A stretch of 64,000 bases of DNA from Trichobilharzia szidati (lineage: Eukaryota; Platyhelminthes; Trematoda; Strigeidida; Schistosomatidae): NCBI GenBank assembly GCA_944472155.2, contig OX235273.1, positions 4,313,204-4,377,203 on the forward strand. Reading direction: 5' to 3'. Shown in pieces: positions 12,073 to 24,960 of the stretch. Positions within the stretch are counted from its first letter, which is position 1. Each line of letters begins with the position of its first letter. The translations under genes were made by a program, and so were the position numbers. The notes below the pieces were generated by a model, which worked only from the letters and a program-made list of their open reading frames with translations, had not been told where the DNA came from and did no database searches.

Positions 12073-12959
12073 ATTGCACATTATGATAGTTTAAATTTCT
12101 TTAAAATCTACCTTGGATCTAAGCAATTAATGACCAAATTACAATGTGGAAATACTGACAACTTCTCAGAATCTCTACAAATACTTACATTCCTACATAG
12201 CTGACAATGATAGTAACCTATTAAATGAGGGCTAGTCATATCACCCGGCTGTCCAGTTCTCCATAGCCAGAGTGGTGTTCAAACTCTTGACCTACTAGGT
12301 TGATAGTAGAGCCTCTAAACCAATAAGCTAAAAATTAACACGTTCTCAGAATATTCTAAATAATATAATCTACCCTGATCAATTCGATTCCCCACAGAAA
12401 CACTCTTCAACCTCGCTTAGCTGGTAATCATTAGAGTAAAGAGACCTGAAGGCTGGATCTGAGTTTGATAGCAAAGCTCAGTAAAAATCAACACTAAGGC
12501 AACTAAAACGACAAAGGCCAAGCTTCAAACAGTAATCATAATACCCTTATTCTGGCCAGTGTTTATATAATGTACGGAATTTTCAGCGAAAATTATTGCA
12601 TAGTATTTTCTCTTTGTCTAGGATCCTCAAATAAAGACAGTAACAGACAGTAAATCACGTGACCCGAAGCGAAAATTAATCCCATGTGACATTTCTTCTT
12701 TACCACCCTACTTTGAGAAATGCAGAACACTTGGTTGACAGCCAATTAAAAAGGGGTGTAGGAGTACATTTTTTGACTTAAGAATATAATCAGAGCGGAA
12801 TAACTGAAGACTTCAGGTAATTAGTTTGTGTACCTCAAAGGCAGTGGCAAGTTTGTACTAAAAATCTTCGGAAGAATCATCTCATGTATTAAGATACTTT
12901 GCCAATGATGACCTAACTTTTTATGTAATTTAGTAAGAAATTGCGAATTGGAAACACCA
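12073..12959. other. No gene recognised
   Basis: AT-rich sequence. 12240-12330 has a weak tRNA-like SINE remnant on the - strand (TCAAACTCTTGACCTACTAGG). No coding frame supported. Confidence 0.4.
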
Positions 12960-13130
12960 CTTTGATTGGGCACTAGTCACTAACTATTGTGATGTGCCTA
13001 GACCCTTGTCTGGTGCAGACTGAATTCTATCAGCCAAGTAGGTCACCATCACGGTGCACATTGATTTGATAATATTAGATGGTTGGAGGCAACCGGCCAC
13101 AGGAAGCCTTCGACCTAGAAGTCATATTTT
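12960..13130 (-). mobile_element. SINE-C fragment
   Basis: Matches the 3' part of the SINE-C copies at 20.9 and 34.2 kb: CCTTGTCTGGTGCAGACTGA, TTCTATCAGCCA, GCACATTGATTTGAT, GATGGTTGGAGGCAA and GAAGCCTTCGACCTAG. The tRNA-like head is absent. Confidence 0.6.
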
Positions 13131-14554
13131 AATCGATTAAAACGATTTAAACAAGCGAAATCATATAAAATATAATAATGAACTATTTTTTATAGTTCAG
13201 GTTTCAAACAGGCCATCTTCTTTATTGATTTTTTTAGATATTAGCTAGCAGTAGATAAAGCATTTACTAATAGACTGTAATTCTTTAGAGGTAATGATGA
13301 ATAAGCGTTTTTCTTTTGGTTTTTTTCCAAATTATATTGGCATCACAACTTCAATGACATCAAGTTGTATGTTTGTGTTCGTGTCCGTGTAATGTGCTTT
13401 GTGTTTCTGACGGATGATGACACCAGCTGTGAAACAATCTGACAGTAGCTTAACTTAAATTAACTTTAACGTAACCTTTCGTATTTCCGCTCCACTCCAC
13501 TCCTCACCACCCCGCTTTATCTCATCGTATTGATTTAGACAATTCTGACGTTTTTCTTAGCTGCTTGTTGCTTTCACTAGTTGTTTTTCCGTTTCATTCC
13601 GCTGTGCATATCACACAGGCTTTATATTCACGAGTACATTTCATATTATTGTCTATATTCAGTCTTTATATGAAAGCCAAAGCTGTATAGTGTCATCGGT
13701 AGTTCTGATATGCATTAGATTGTTCTTTTAGAACACTCACACACATATACACACATACAGCGTTATGTAAGATATAAGCATACTGTGTGAATACTGTTAG
13801 CAGTAGTTATGTTGGAAATAACCTAAATTCAATTTCGAATTCACATATATATAAATATGTCTACCATTTCATTATTTTACTCACCACCATTCACACAAGC
13901 ACACAGAAATTCTAGATAAACAAGTTGGCTTAACCGATTCTCTCGTCCAACATCAAAGCGAAAACAAGATGCCGACAGCAAAAATATCCTTTTTCTTTCA
14001 CATTCTATTTATCTGTCACAAGAATACCAACACACCGTTGCACTTACACACATACACACAGACAAACCCCCCTGTGTACATGCCTATTATTGGCTTTTGT
14101 CTATTCGTTCGCCAGTTGTCATGACAGATTGCTTTGCTTCTTTCCAAGAAAGCGGTAAAACATAATTTTTCCTTTTATGACATGTTCTGTATGTATGCGT
14201 TCTTGTGTGTGAGTGCGTCTGTCTGCGATTTTCGCTCCTGCTGGTAGATATCCTACCATCAACGTTAGTCTACCCTCCGATTCCTTTATCTTTCGTATAG
14301 ATTCATATAAACGCACACTTATCCAAATATATATCGAACCTACCCACCTCACTACCCAACTAACTAACTAACTAACTGACTAACTAAGTGACTGACTACT
14401 TACCAACTTCACTTAGATTTTAAAATTTATCCACAATATGTTGTGTTTGTTTTAATATAATGCTGTGTTCAATTGTGAATTGTTCAACTGTCAATAGTGT
14501 TAACAAAAACGAAAGATGTGAATAATAACGCAATGAATGAATAAAAATTATGAA
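13131..14554. other. No gene recognised; simple repeats
   Basis: Long AT-rich stretch, partly CA-rich (13735-13760 and 14045-14065) with a CTAA tetranucleotide run near 14358-14385. It is less TE-like than its surroundings, so it may hold unseen regulatory sequence; no exon could be supported. Confidence 0.4.
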
Positions 14555-14899
14555 TTAGGAAGAAGCAAATGTTTTATGGTTTCCCTGCTTTATTGAAAGA
14601 AGAAGAAGAGGAAAAAACTGTCTGTTGCAGGAAAACACAGAGATAATCTCTGTGTAGAATTTTGAAAACCCGCCAATATATATGCATATATTGAACATTA
14701 AACAATATTTGCTCAAGTTTGGCGGTTTCAGTTTTGGAGACATTTTTTTGAGTATGATCGGTTTTTTTGTCAGACTGAACACCACTCTAGTTAGAAACTG
14801 AGAATGTGACTTATATTTTTCAGATTTCAAAGTTTCGGTTAGTAAAATTGAACAATTGAACAAAAGAAATAAAACAAACAGCTTTGTTGGATAATTCAA
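14555..14899 (-). CDS. Unrecognised ORF with signal-peptide-like N-terminus (doubtful)
   Basis: A 114-residue open frame beginning MNYPTKLFVLFLLFNCSILL, which has the basic-then-hydrophobic look of a secretory signal peptide. The rest is Lys- and Ser-rich with a few hydrophobic segments and no family I recognise. It lies in one of the few stretches without obvious retroelements. There is no visible splice or promoter evidence, and in AT-rich DNA a frame like this can occur by chance. Confidence 0.15.
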   Translation of the reverse strand: MNYPTKLFVLFLLFNCSILLTETLKSEKYKSHSQFLTRVVFSLTKKPIILKKMSPKLKPPNLSKYCLMFNICIYIGGFSKFYTEIISVFSCNRQFFPLLLLSIKQGNHKTFASS

Positions 14900-15124
14900 G
14901 GAAATCGATGGAAAGTACTGAATCTACGTGTCAAGTATGAAAATGTTCATCAGAACTCTTGTTCCCATCAGAGGTTCTAAATAAGTGCTGCTTTCAGAGG
15001 CATTTCCACTGACTTGTTCAGGCAGATCCTAAACTCTTAGGTGACTGTTGTAAAAACATACTTAGTCGCTAGAACGTGGGCAGTGTCAAAGATACTAGCC
15101 TTCTATCAGTTACTTCCGAATTAT

Positions 15125-16020
15125 TATGATTTATTGTTCTCTTGGATTCCCGATGAAATATGAGGCTTCGGTAGCACACCTCCATTTTACTCGATTATCT
15201 GGAATCATTTGTAGCGGGCTCCTTATAGTGATTGCAGTAAACTATCACATTGATTTCACAACAATGATGGTCTGTCTTGCTTTCTTAATTCAGGTTGGCT
15301 TTCACATACTAATCTGTGCCATCTGTAGTTGAAACAGTGGTGCATTGAGAAGTAAAGGGAGTAGCCTCTGTTAAATTTATTCTGTTTATAGTAATTTGTG
15401 CTTGTTGTTATTGTTAGTTGGTTATCCTCACCACCTCCGTCTTCTTTATGTTCACCTGGAATACTGTCTTCCCTATCTGCCTCTACTGCCGACTTGTTTG
15501 TTTTCTTCTATAGATCTTTGAGTTTGTGTAACATTCGACATAAATCACCCACGCGCGAAATCCATATCTTCTACAGTCTCCTTATAGGTCCAGCGTATTC
15601 CTGTCTTCTCACTCCCAATACACGGTGTGACGCATCATCCAATTCACCACAATTAGGAATATCATTGGTGATAGCATTGGGTAGCCTTGTCCTAATTCTG
15701 ACTTCACCTGAAAGTCTTCTCAGAGTTTTCCGTTGTGGATCATTTGACATTGCCACATAGCTGTTGATTGATGTTTATTAAAAGATTTGGGGCACCACAG
15801 CCCGTAGTGTTGGAGTAGTCTTCAAATAACTTTATGGTCAACGCAGTCAAAGATCTTTCCAAGGTCGATAAACTTAAGATGGAGGGAGATGTGACTGGCA
15901 TTCTATGCTTTGTCCGATGATTATGCGTAGCGTCACAATTTGATTCACACATAATTTGCCTTTCCTGAATCCGTCTTGTCCAGGAGGGGGGGACGAAGTT
16001 TAGCATTCGGAGCATCTTTT
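15125..16020 (-). mobile_element. RTE-1 fragment, internally deleted
   Basis: The 3' end signature (TTCTCTTGGATTCCCGATG, GCACACCTCCATTT) at 15137-15195 is followed by unrelated or deleted sequence. RT-thumb sequence resumes from about 15345 (AGTAGCCTCTGTTAAATTTA) to 16015. Minus-strand peptides SNDPQRKTLRRLSGEVR and LSTLERSLTALTIKLFEDY match the RTE-1 family. Multiple stops. Confidence 0.6.
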
Positions 16021-16029
16021 AGACCCCTA

Positions 16030-17454
16030 GGAAGATATGACTTGATATTTTAAATAGATATTATTATCAAATAACTGACATCAACTGAAAGTGCATTCCC
16101 CTGATGAGTCCATTATCTTGGTATATACACGGTATGTTTGACTCATAGAATTTGGTCAATATCAAGAACTAGTCACTATAAAAGTCACGACATACTGACT
16201 AATCAGTGAATAGCTGGCCTTCACATTTTAAGTGATTAATCAATAAATTAGATACTACTGAATCGTTCAGTTCCAGTGAAATCCTGATATTTGAGTACAG
16301 CAGAAAAAGCTTCCATATGATGAAACCAACAGAAGGCATTTATCATTACAATATGCTCTACGATTTGTTTTGTTAGCCAGCGTTTTCAGAATCCTTCATC
16401 TATTATGGAATTTCCAGAAAATGCAGGCAGACATTATGCATAGCTGTCTAGTCGCCCTCTTTGAAGAAAAACTTTCTTTTCGACTGATACTTGATGTATC
16501 AAACATCAACTGATTTGAAGAATAGCTTTAGTGAAATCTGCAGTTTTGTGACCATTTGTCAACAAGGTGTATTTGTGACCCTGGAATTTGAAATCAGATC
16601 ATTCAATGACTTTATCAGATACTGAGTGGAATGTAAAACAAGAGTTCTAATGAATTTTTTTTCCGTGAAGCGTCTTCTTGCGGCTTTACCAAAAAGCGAA
16701 TTATATGTTAATTCCACCTTTTTAAAAACTCTTGTGGAAGTACTTGCATAATTGAACTTCTTTCAACTGTTTTACGTCTCAATTTCTGATCTTTCCACTT
16801 CGACTGAAATGTTAACATGAACTTTCTGTGGTTCGATTTGCCTGATACGGTTATGTTTCATACTGCTGAACAGTTTCAGACTTTGGAGATACTGCTGTTT
16901 AGTGTATTTTGGCAATAAACAGTGGTTTAACCTGTGTTGATTCGTTTTTGATGTCATTGTGTCCTCTGAACTGCTTGGTTGGACTGAAAAGGCCTCAGTG
17001 TCCTTCTGTAAGTAAAATCTTCAGAACATGCTTATCTCACCTTGAAGTATGAGCTAAAGATATTGTCCATAAGAATTACGTCATGCAGATCAGAGAACAC
17101 AAGTAAATCATGAAACACCCCCTGAGATCCAAATTTGCTACTTTGTTTCAGTGGTGACCTGTGACAAAATCGCCTTTGAAATCAAAGGATTCCCAGGAAA
17201 TCCTCAAAACAGGTATTTTAAGATGTACACCTTCAGATGTGATACTTATATAAATGCGATTAAATTATTTGAAAGCAATTCTAAGTGGCATTAATTATCA
17301 TCTCACCAAAATCGTTGAAAATAAATTTTTGGTTGAATGACAGTCAGTAATCATGGTCAGGTCAAAATGGCATTCTTTGGTCAATAATCTAAATGACACC
17401 AAATCACTGTGTATTTAATTGCAGCTTCCTCAAAGTGACTGTTTTCATTATTAT
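16030..17454. other. No gene recognised
   Basis: Heavily broken sequence. A 61-codon - strand frame at 16772-16957 is unlike any family I know. It may be an old transposon, but no motif supports a class. Confidence 0.35.
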
Positions 17455-17965
17455 TATTGTTGTTTCCTTTAGTTCCTAGAGGAACATAAGGCTTCAGCAG
17501 CACGTCACCATTGCCTTCGGTTCTCTGCCGACGTTTTCCCCAGGCTGCACGTCTGTCCACATGCTTTCATCTCCTCTTAACACGAAATCCTCCATGTCAC
17601 CCTCGCACTGACGATCAACTCGCTGCTTCCCTCCAGGGTTCCAATCGAGCAATGGCCTGTCATGTGATGTCACTCACTTGGTGGTTTGCTTTCTTAGATT
17701 ATGGCCACTCCACCTCCATTTCTTCCTGGAGATTTGTTGCATAACTGTTTCCTGCTGGATTGGATCGTTCGCTCAGTGTCAGAGATCCCTGTTGCCTATC
17801 TTTTCCGGCTGGCCATCTGATCCTGAGTAGTAAGCGAAGACTGTTGTTGCTGAAGGTCTGTAGTTTTTTCGAAGTGCCCTTTGTGTCGCAGCGCCAAGTC
17901 TCTGATCCATAAAGTAGCACTGATTTCACATTGGAGTTGACTAGTTTCTTTTTAGACACTTGGTT
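17455..17965 (-). mobile_element. RTE-1, 3' end
   Basis: Starts with the family's 3' terminus (TTGTTTCCTTTAGTTCCTAG, GAACATAAGGCTTCAGCAGC). Minus-strand peptides SNVKSVLLYGSETWR and LQTFSNNSLRLLLRIRWP are the conserved C-terminal block after the reverse transcriptase. 5'-truncated at about 17965. Confidence 0.75.
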
Positions 17966-18282
17966 AGACTCACTTCAACACCAGAGACATGAAATTATCT
18001 CAGATATGTAGATGATCCATTAATTAGACTTCTGACTTCGTAGAACTTGTATCCACCACCTTACATTATCATGATCTAGTGTGTGATGCGGCTCATTAGC
18101 TTAACTACTCGACGTCAGTCATTTGGTTTGGAGTTCGAATCCTGCTTCATCCAATTCAGGCTGAAAAAGTGGTTGGCAGCACCAGATCTTAAACAACGTG
18201 TATAGCTCATTGTCTGGTAAATGAATAATCACCTCCTGGTAACTAAGTTCTGACCTACACTTTAGGTTATTTGACAATTTCT
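17966..18282. other. Possible tRNA-headed repeat; no gene
   Basis: 18080-18190 has tRNA-like features (GTGATGCGGCTCATTAGCTT, then GGAGTTCGAATCCTG), probably a SINE head. Nothing else is recognised. Confidence 0.35.
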
Positions 18283-19655
18283 ACATAAAACACAAAATAA
18301 TTGCGCAAAGAATATCCTTCTCGATAATTTCCTCCTCTTCTGGCTCTACAATTATATATACACATGTTTATATACATAGAATATTCTAGAATAGTAGTCA
18401 ATAACAATATTAGTATGTTTTTTAAGTAATATCGGTTTGTTAAGTATGATCACAATGAAATTACAGTTGATTAAAGATGCTTAAATCATAATAATAATAA
18501 CAATAATAAAGATTTAGTAGCAAATAAAATATCAACTAAAATTAAGGAAATTTCCTCAAAAATTGAGGATCATTCAAATCTAGATGGCCAAGGTAAGGAT
18601 AATGTCTGAACTAGCTTCTTATGGGCGCACAAATTAGGCTTCTTAATGTGGATCCCAACAGCCTCAGCAATATTCAGCAGTCGAAATCTTAAAGCGAAAT
18701 TGAGATATGTTGGAATGTGGTAAATGTCCCTGAAAGCATAGTTAACATAAATCTTGTGTTCTGTATTCAAAAGATGAGATAGAATACCGCTACGAATAGA
18801 TTTTGTTTGTCCTTTACTTAACCACTATACAGGGTGATGTTCGGAAATCCGACGAGAAACACGCCTAAATGAACTGCCAATTTGACTGGCTCCACAGGAG
18901 CAGTCAAACTGGTAGATACACATGGAAGAGGCAAAATTAGGCAGTTTATATTTTACTTCTGAACACAAATGAGGAGTGGTTTTGAAGACAACGTAATTCA
19001 GCAGCAGGGAATGCTCTTTTTACCACATTTATAAGGCGTTGTGTTAGTATCTCGCTGATATTGTCCTCGAGAAATTGTATTTGTAGGAATAAATCCTGTT
19101 TAGAAACCGTTGGTACCTTGAGCTGCTTTGATTTTAGATTCATGTTCTTATTAATAAACTTTTCTGGATAACTGTTTTCACTCAGCAACCATTTGATATT
19201 ACTAAGTTCCTTATCAAGACATTCATCTGAGCAGATTGCTCTTGCTTTGTGAACGAAGCACTTTATCAGATTGCGTTTGTATTTTGAGGGCACGAAGCTG
19301 AAAAAATGATTGTACATACCAGTTCATGGAGGTTCATACATTATCCTCACCTTGGTCATCTATGTTTGAATGATCCTCAGTTTTCGTAGAAATTTCCTTA
19401 ATTTTAGTAGAAATTCCATTTGCTACTATATCTTCATTATTATTATAATCGAAGCATCTTTAATGAACTGTAATTCCATTGAGATCTTACTTTACAAATC
19501 GATTTTATTTAAAAAACACTAATATTGATATTGAATACTATTCTAGAATATTCAATGTATATAAACATGCATATATAATTGTAGAGCGAGAAGAGGAAAT
19601 TGTCAAAAAGAGGGATATTCTTTGCTCAATTGTTTTGTGTTTTATAGTTGTTTGA
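18283..19655 (-). mobile_element. Penelope-like element with about 290-bp inverted terminal repeats
   Basis: The left end (ATAAAACACAAAATAATTG) recurs inverted at the right end (CAATTGTTTTGTGTTTTAT, about 19636-19654). Inverted similarity runs through ATTCTAGAATA and CTTCTCG/GAGAAG-like segments for about 290 bp. The - strand middle encodes the PLE C-terminus: KYKRNLIKCFVHKARAICSD, ENSYPEKFINKNMNLKSK, an altered CSCGASQIG endonuclease motif near 18880, YAFRDIYHIP, RLLNIAEAVGIHI and PNLCAHKK. The reverse transcriptase is missing; frame broken near 18790-18940. Confidence 0.78.
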
Positions 19656-20764
19656 ATGAATTTGTATATAGTTGAATGCCAACTCTGATTATTCAAGGTA
19701 TCGTTTCAAACATTACGCATTACTATTGAGTATCAGTGGGAAAGTACCTCACATCTAATTGGTGATGCAGGTGCTTCCAGGTAAAACGGTCTCGAATGAG
19801 ATGAAATGGACATCCTGGACCCCACTGCTAGACACCGTCAAGTAAACATGCAGCAGACAATTCGGTGAAACTCTAATTAAGTTAAATTAGGCTTTAAAAC
19901 TGTTTTATACATTTATTATTCTCGTGCTATGACAAAGTTATAGGTGAGATTAAGCTTAAAGCTACACAGCTGCTTTTATATTTGACTTGGTAAATTGTTT
20001 ATTCTGTTTCTATAACTCTATATTGATTTTCTCCCAATGAAATTATCATCTCCATTAGTCTTTTCTCCCCATTTGTTTGTTCTTTCACTCCACTATGGGA
20101 GAAACAGTTCAGCTGACCACCATTATGCTTGTCTGTTCTGGATGATTTTTGTGAGACAATGTTATGTAATCACTCATACACACTCACACATGCATACACT
20201 CACAATGACAAGTGTACACACAATGATCTTGATAGTTTAACTTCGAGACATTAGTGTTATGTTTCTTTAGAAGAATTATGCAAATGAAACTGACTGAGTA
20301 TTTACCAAACGTGTGATAATTAATTACAGAGTGAATTACCTATATTTATCTTTTATAGTTATTATTTATTGAGATATGAAAGGAGAAATGTTAGACAGCT
20401 TCAAGGAATCGGTGGGAAGCTCTACCGGAACCTGGGTTTCTTGCTTTTAGACTCTTCCCATCGAGACATATCTTCAAAATCTAATGAAATGATGACCAAC
20501 AAAAACGAAACCTAGGTCCAAGATTTTTTCTCTATTGTCTCCAGCCGTGTGACACATTAGTTCACAGTGCACCATGATGGTGTCACTTGCCTTGCAAACT
20601 GGACTGATTGATAGAATTCGGTCACCACCGACATTGATGACCAGATAAATGTCACTAGTTGCAATGCGACGATGAATCAATAGCGAATCAATCTGTCCAT
20701 CTATTAGTGAACAGTAAATAATGATAGAATTCACTGTTGACCAAATAAAGTACTGGACAGCTTA
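19656..20764. other. No gene recognised
   Basis: 19790-19845 resembles an eroded SM-alpha hammerhead arm (TCGAATGAGATGAAATGG then ACATCCTGGACCCCACTG). 20560-20630 resembles an eroded SINE-C segment. CA-rich at 20172-20222. Confidence 0.4.
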
Positions 20765-21170
20765 CACAAGTTACTAACTAGTGTCCAGTCAAAGTATCCA
20801 ATACATTCCTACAGGAGGTCATTAGCCAGCCCGAATAGGTAGCTAAGTGGTAATATCTCTGACCGCAGCACTGGATGTTGTGAGTTTCAATCCCAGAAGG
20901 GATATGAGTTTCTCTCAAGGTGGTTGCAGATACACCTTGCTGAATGATGAGTGTCAACTTGCACGAAACCTAAGTCAGTCAGGGATTCCTATCCATTGTC
21001 TTCAACCATCATATATCAACAATTAATAGTGCACACTGATGTCGGGCCTCCTATCACGGTAGCCACATTGAAAACTTAACTGGTGACAGGATTCAGTTTG
21101 CATCAGACAAGGGACTAGACATACTACACTAGTTATGGTGAATTTTCTGCTTTGAAATGCTGCACTAGGC
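20765..21170 (+). mobile_element. SINE-C (tRNA-derived)
   Basis: Starts with TAGTGTCCAGTCAAAGTATC. The head AGCCCGAATAGGTAGCTAAG has A- and B-box-like elements (GAGTTTCAATCCCAGAAGG). The body includes GTTGCAGATACACCTTGCTG and the 3' end has CAAGGGACTAGACATACTAC. It matches the 34.2-34.8 kb copies. Confidence 0.65.
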
Positions 21171-22129
21171 GAAGTTATTCTTATCACGAACTGAGAATTT
21201 CGCCAGTATTTGCTAGGATTTAAGGCATTCCATGTATGCTCAAATATCTGTTGAATATCGAGGTGCTTTGAATGACTTACTTCTGTGGCCGAGATTAGTT
21301 TAAATATGTGAAACTATATGAATCACAGTGATTGGCAGATATAAGCTATTTATATATAACCAATAAACTCACCGCAGTTCCCATAGATTCCCACCTAAAG
21401 CTAGATGCCGTATATTGCTATAATACTCAACAAGAAGGCATACAGAGTTGAGTGTCTCATCGATCAGCCTCATTCTTGTATATGGGCTCTTGAAACGGAT
21501 GCCCCAATATTCCTAGGATTAAGAATTTCAAGTTACTTTATTAGAGTTATCTAACAGTACAGTCTAGGATGCGCGTATCATCCCATTTGAGTGCAACGGT
21601 ATTCCGATAGAGATTCGAACATATCAAGGCTGAAATTCCTCAATTGAAATGACCGTGAATTCTCGATTTGATTGTAGTTCGCTTGCTCTGACACTCAGAT
21701 CCTCAAGATTGAGGCATCAATATTTGTCTAAAGAGATATGCCGGCAGTTCACTGACAGAATGCACGCCAGCCACGTAGGTGGCTGAGATCTGATTACTGG
21801 CCGAAGTACTCCCAAAGTTCATCCAGCCAGTAGTAAGAGCGGAAAAGGGGGGGGAAGATTGGGCATGAGACTAGTGATACGACCCTGTAAAACCGAACTA
21901 ACAGCTACTAAAACTCCAAAAACTGAAGCATCATGTTCCATTCGGGCTCCATTTTTGGTCACCATCCAGGAAAATAATACGGGCAGTGTGACTCAACGAC
22001 TAATTATGCTTCCATACCGGTGGCAATAAGTCGCACCTATTGGTCCTATCCAGCTGTTTAAAACTCAAACCACAAAGGAGGATGAGGCATTCGAAACGTT
22101 GACCTACTGAGTTGGAGGTCATTTACATA
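21171..22129 (+). other. SINE-G body fragment in otherwise unassigned sequence
   Basis: About 21820-21960 matches the SINE-G body (GATTGGGCATGAGACTAGTG, ACGACCCTGTAAAA, GAAGCATCATGTTCCATTCG). The rest of the interval shows no gene. Confidence 0.5.
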
Positions 22130-23632
22130 GACCATAGATGGACCCAGAGGCAACAGAGGACTTGATTACGCCACTACTGGAGAAGGTGTGGAATAGGGCA
22201 AAGTACCCGAGGATTGGAATAAAGGCTATTTATTGAAACTCCTAAAGAAAGGATACCTTAGTCAATGCAAGAACTGCCGTGGCATTATTCTCCTGTCTAT
22301 CCCAAGCAAAATACTTAGCCGCATCATCCTGGATAGAATCAAACATGCCCTGGATGAGGACTTTGACCGCAACAGGCTGGATTCAGGACCAACAAGTCAT
22401 GTATTGATCAAATCGCAACACCACGAATCATTATTGAACAGAATTTGGAAAGGCAGTCACCTCTCTATCACAACTTCATCGAATTTGAAAAGGCCTTCGA
22501 CAGCGTCAATCGAGAGGTGATTTGGAAACTACTTCGCTACTACAGGGTGCCACCGACAATAATACATCTCATCCAACAGCTGTACAACAATGCTACATGC
22601 CAAGTAATCCACAACAGGAAACTTACGGAATCCTTCGAAGTGAGGACAGGAGTAAGACAAGCTGGCTGACTACTATCGCCAATGATTTTATTGATTGCAA
22701 TAGACTGGATAATGCGGCAAACAGCGGGCAATGAGGAAACAGGCATAAAATGGACTCACACAAAAACTTGGAGGATCTGGACTTCGCCGATGATATATGT
22801 CTGATTTCTCACAAACTGGAAGATATGCAAGCGAAAAGCAACAAGTTGGCAGAAGAAGCATCAACGATAGGATTTCAGTTGAACATATAGAAAACAGAGG
22901 TGATGAAGATTCCTGGGCAACACCACCACCAACAGCACCAACAACAATAGACAACAATCAGCATAAATGGGAGGAACCTGAAAGAACCAACCTCCTTTAA
23001 CTACCTGGGAAGCATCGTTTCAATTACAGGTGGAACTGACGAGGATATCAAAGCAAGAATCGGAAAAGCACGACAAGCTTTCACTACTCTCAAGTCTGTG
23101 TGGAGGTCATCAGCAGTCACCATCAAAAATAAGATCCCGATTTTCAACTCCAATGTGAAGTCAGTCATTGCTATTATACGGATCAGAGACTTGGCGTGTC
23201 ATAAAAAGCGTCTCCAGCAAACTACAGACCTACATTTACAGTTGTCTTCGCTCAATACTACTCAAGATCAGATGGCCGGCCAGAAAAGATCAGCAATAGA
23301 GATCTCTGGCAATAAGCGAACCAACTCAGCAGGAATCGATTGTGAAACAAATCGGCAGAAAGAAATGGAGATGGAATGGCTGGCCATACTCTGAGGAAAC
23401 AATGCATCAAGTGACATCACTAGACAAGCCCTTGGGTGGAACCCGACAGGGAAGCGGCGAGTTGGTCGTCCAAAGGTGACTTGTAGGAGGTCATGTGAAG
23501 AGGAGATGAAAGCGTGTGGGCAGACCTGGGGCCAGATGAAGACTCTAACAGAGAACCGAACGCAGTGGAGACGCACGGCTAAAGGCCTATGTTCCTCTAG
23601 GAATTAAAGGAAACAATAATAATATAATTATA
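22130..23632 (+). mobile_element. RTE-1 non-LTR retrotransposon, 3' two-thirds of reverse transcriptase
   Basis: The longest RTE-1 copy here. Plus-strand frames give CKNCRGIILLSIPSKILSRI (RT finger), EFEKAFDSVNREVIWKLLRY (motif A, catalytic Asp), SFEVRTGVRQAG (motif B region, stop follows), an altered FADD region near 22785, the thumb FNYLGSIVSITGGTDEDI near 22998-23050, FNSNVKSVIAI, and the terminal block from WNPTGKRRVGRPKVT to CSSRN near 23605. It ends in GGAAACAATAATAATATAAT. Frameshifts and stops make it dead. Confidence 0.8.
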
Positions 23633-24777
23633 GTGCCATAGACCCATCATGCAGTGAGATTGCGTAATCGGTTATAATAAACTGTTGACCAATGCATAGT
23701 TATTTCTTATATAAGTGAAAAGTTTGATTGATCTGGCCGCTAGCTGGCTTTGCGCATAAACAAATGAACACATCAAAAGCCTTCGCCAATACACTCACAC
23801 TCACACTTACATATTCATATATATGAATACATATACGCATAAACATACGACCACTTATCCTCGCGGCGTGTTTCCTGTTTTTCCAACATTATTAACAATT
23901 TCCTCAAATATTAAAAATAATAAAATAAAATACTCCACACAGTTGGGTTTTTACACATGTTATGAAAAAGATGAAAAAAGATAATGCGGTAATCCGCTTG
24001 TTTTTATTTAGACACAAAACAAAGTTGAGGTAACCTGCTGTGCTGACAAGATTTGTTTGATGAACTGACTAACAGTCAAACACAAAAGACCGACAACAGC
24101 TGACAGATAGACAGAAACATAGCATAAAACTGAAAGACAGCAACACAAGGCATCATCTATATATGCGGTATAATCAAATAACACACTATCCAAATAGATG
24201 GATAGATACATATTCAGTTTGATGGTATATACTACTGGTCAGTTGATATGAGTAGTTGGGGAACAGTCATGTCAAACAGTGGTAATCTAAATACCAGAAG
24301 GCTGCTTTACTCGCCCGATACTGACATCATCAGTGGTGTAGAGGATTGGAATTAGCTTAGAGAGTTAAGTCAGTCAAATGCCCGTGGAATTCTTGTTTCC
24401 CGTCTGAGACCATCTTCCGTTCTACCAGGAGTACAGGATTTAGCTGTAATGACGTCAGCATGTGTTTTAGAGTGTTGAAATACTCTTTTTTCTTGAGTTT
24501 TACTGTCAGAGAATCGGGAATGATTGCCTCATCTTTTTAACGGATGATCAGCTGATATTCGTTTGTGAAAATATCCATCATTGAATAGTATTGACAATCT
24601 CACGAATGTAAGAGCCATACCTTTTCATACCTTTAGCGTTAGAACTGGAAATATCCAATATTGGCTAATTGAAGACCTTCCTTTAACGAATACTACGTAA
24701 CTTTTGAGGTATGGAAGGATCTTTAAGACTTGACGCCATCTGATAGGTAGCGATTAGCAGTGGAATTTAGATAAATG
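23633..24777. other. No gene recognised
   Basis: AT-rich. 23800-23850 has CA/TA simple repeats. No frame or TE signature I can name. Confidence 0.4.
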
Positions 24778-24960
24778 AATTGTGCGTCGGTGGCACAGTG
24801 GTAAGGACTCTCGCCGACCATGCACATGGTCCGGGGTTCGATCCCCTGCCGGCGCACACCCGATATCTATGGTTGGCTTGAATTTGGGCTACCGATATCC
24901 ATGCTGAAAATTCCATACTTGTACTGAAAATACAATGTGGAATCAAGCTGTAAATCAAAA
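24778..24960 (+). mobile_element. SINE-G (tRNA-Gly-like head)
   Basis: The head starts GCGTCGGTGGCACAGTGGTA and ends GGTTCGATCCCCTG/CCGGCGC. The 7-bp acceptor stem GCGTCGG/CCGGCGC pairs fully (one G-T), so it looks like a tRNA at first sight. The anticodon arm is replaced by the self-complementary ACCATG/CATGGT, so it is not a functional tRNA. A SINE body with AAAATAAA tail follows. Confidence 0.65.

Noticed and set aside
16772..16957. Transposase-like - strand ORF
   Set aside because: Only 61 codons with no catalytic motif. The surrounding frames are full of stops.
24778..24852. Functional tRNA-Gly gene
   Set aside because: The anticodon arm is not standard and a SINE body follows directly; similar copies occur at 8.2 and 35.6 kb.
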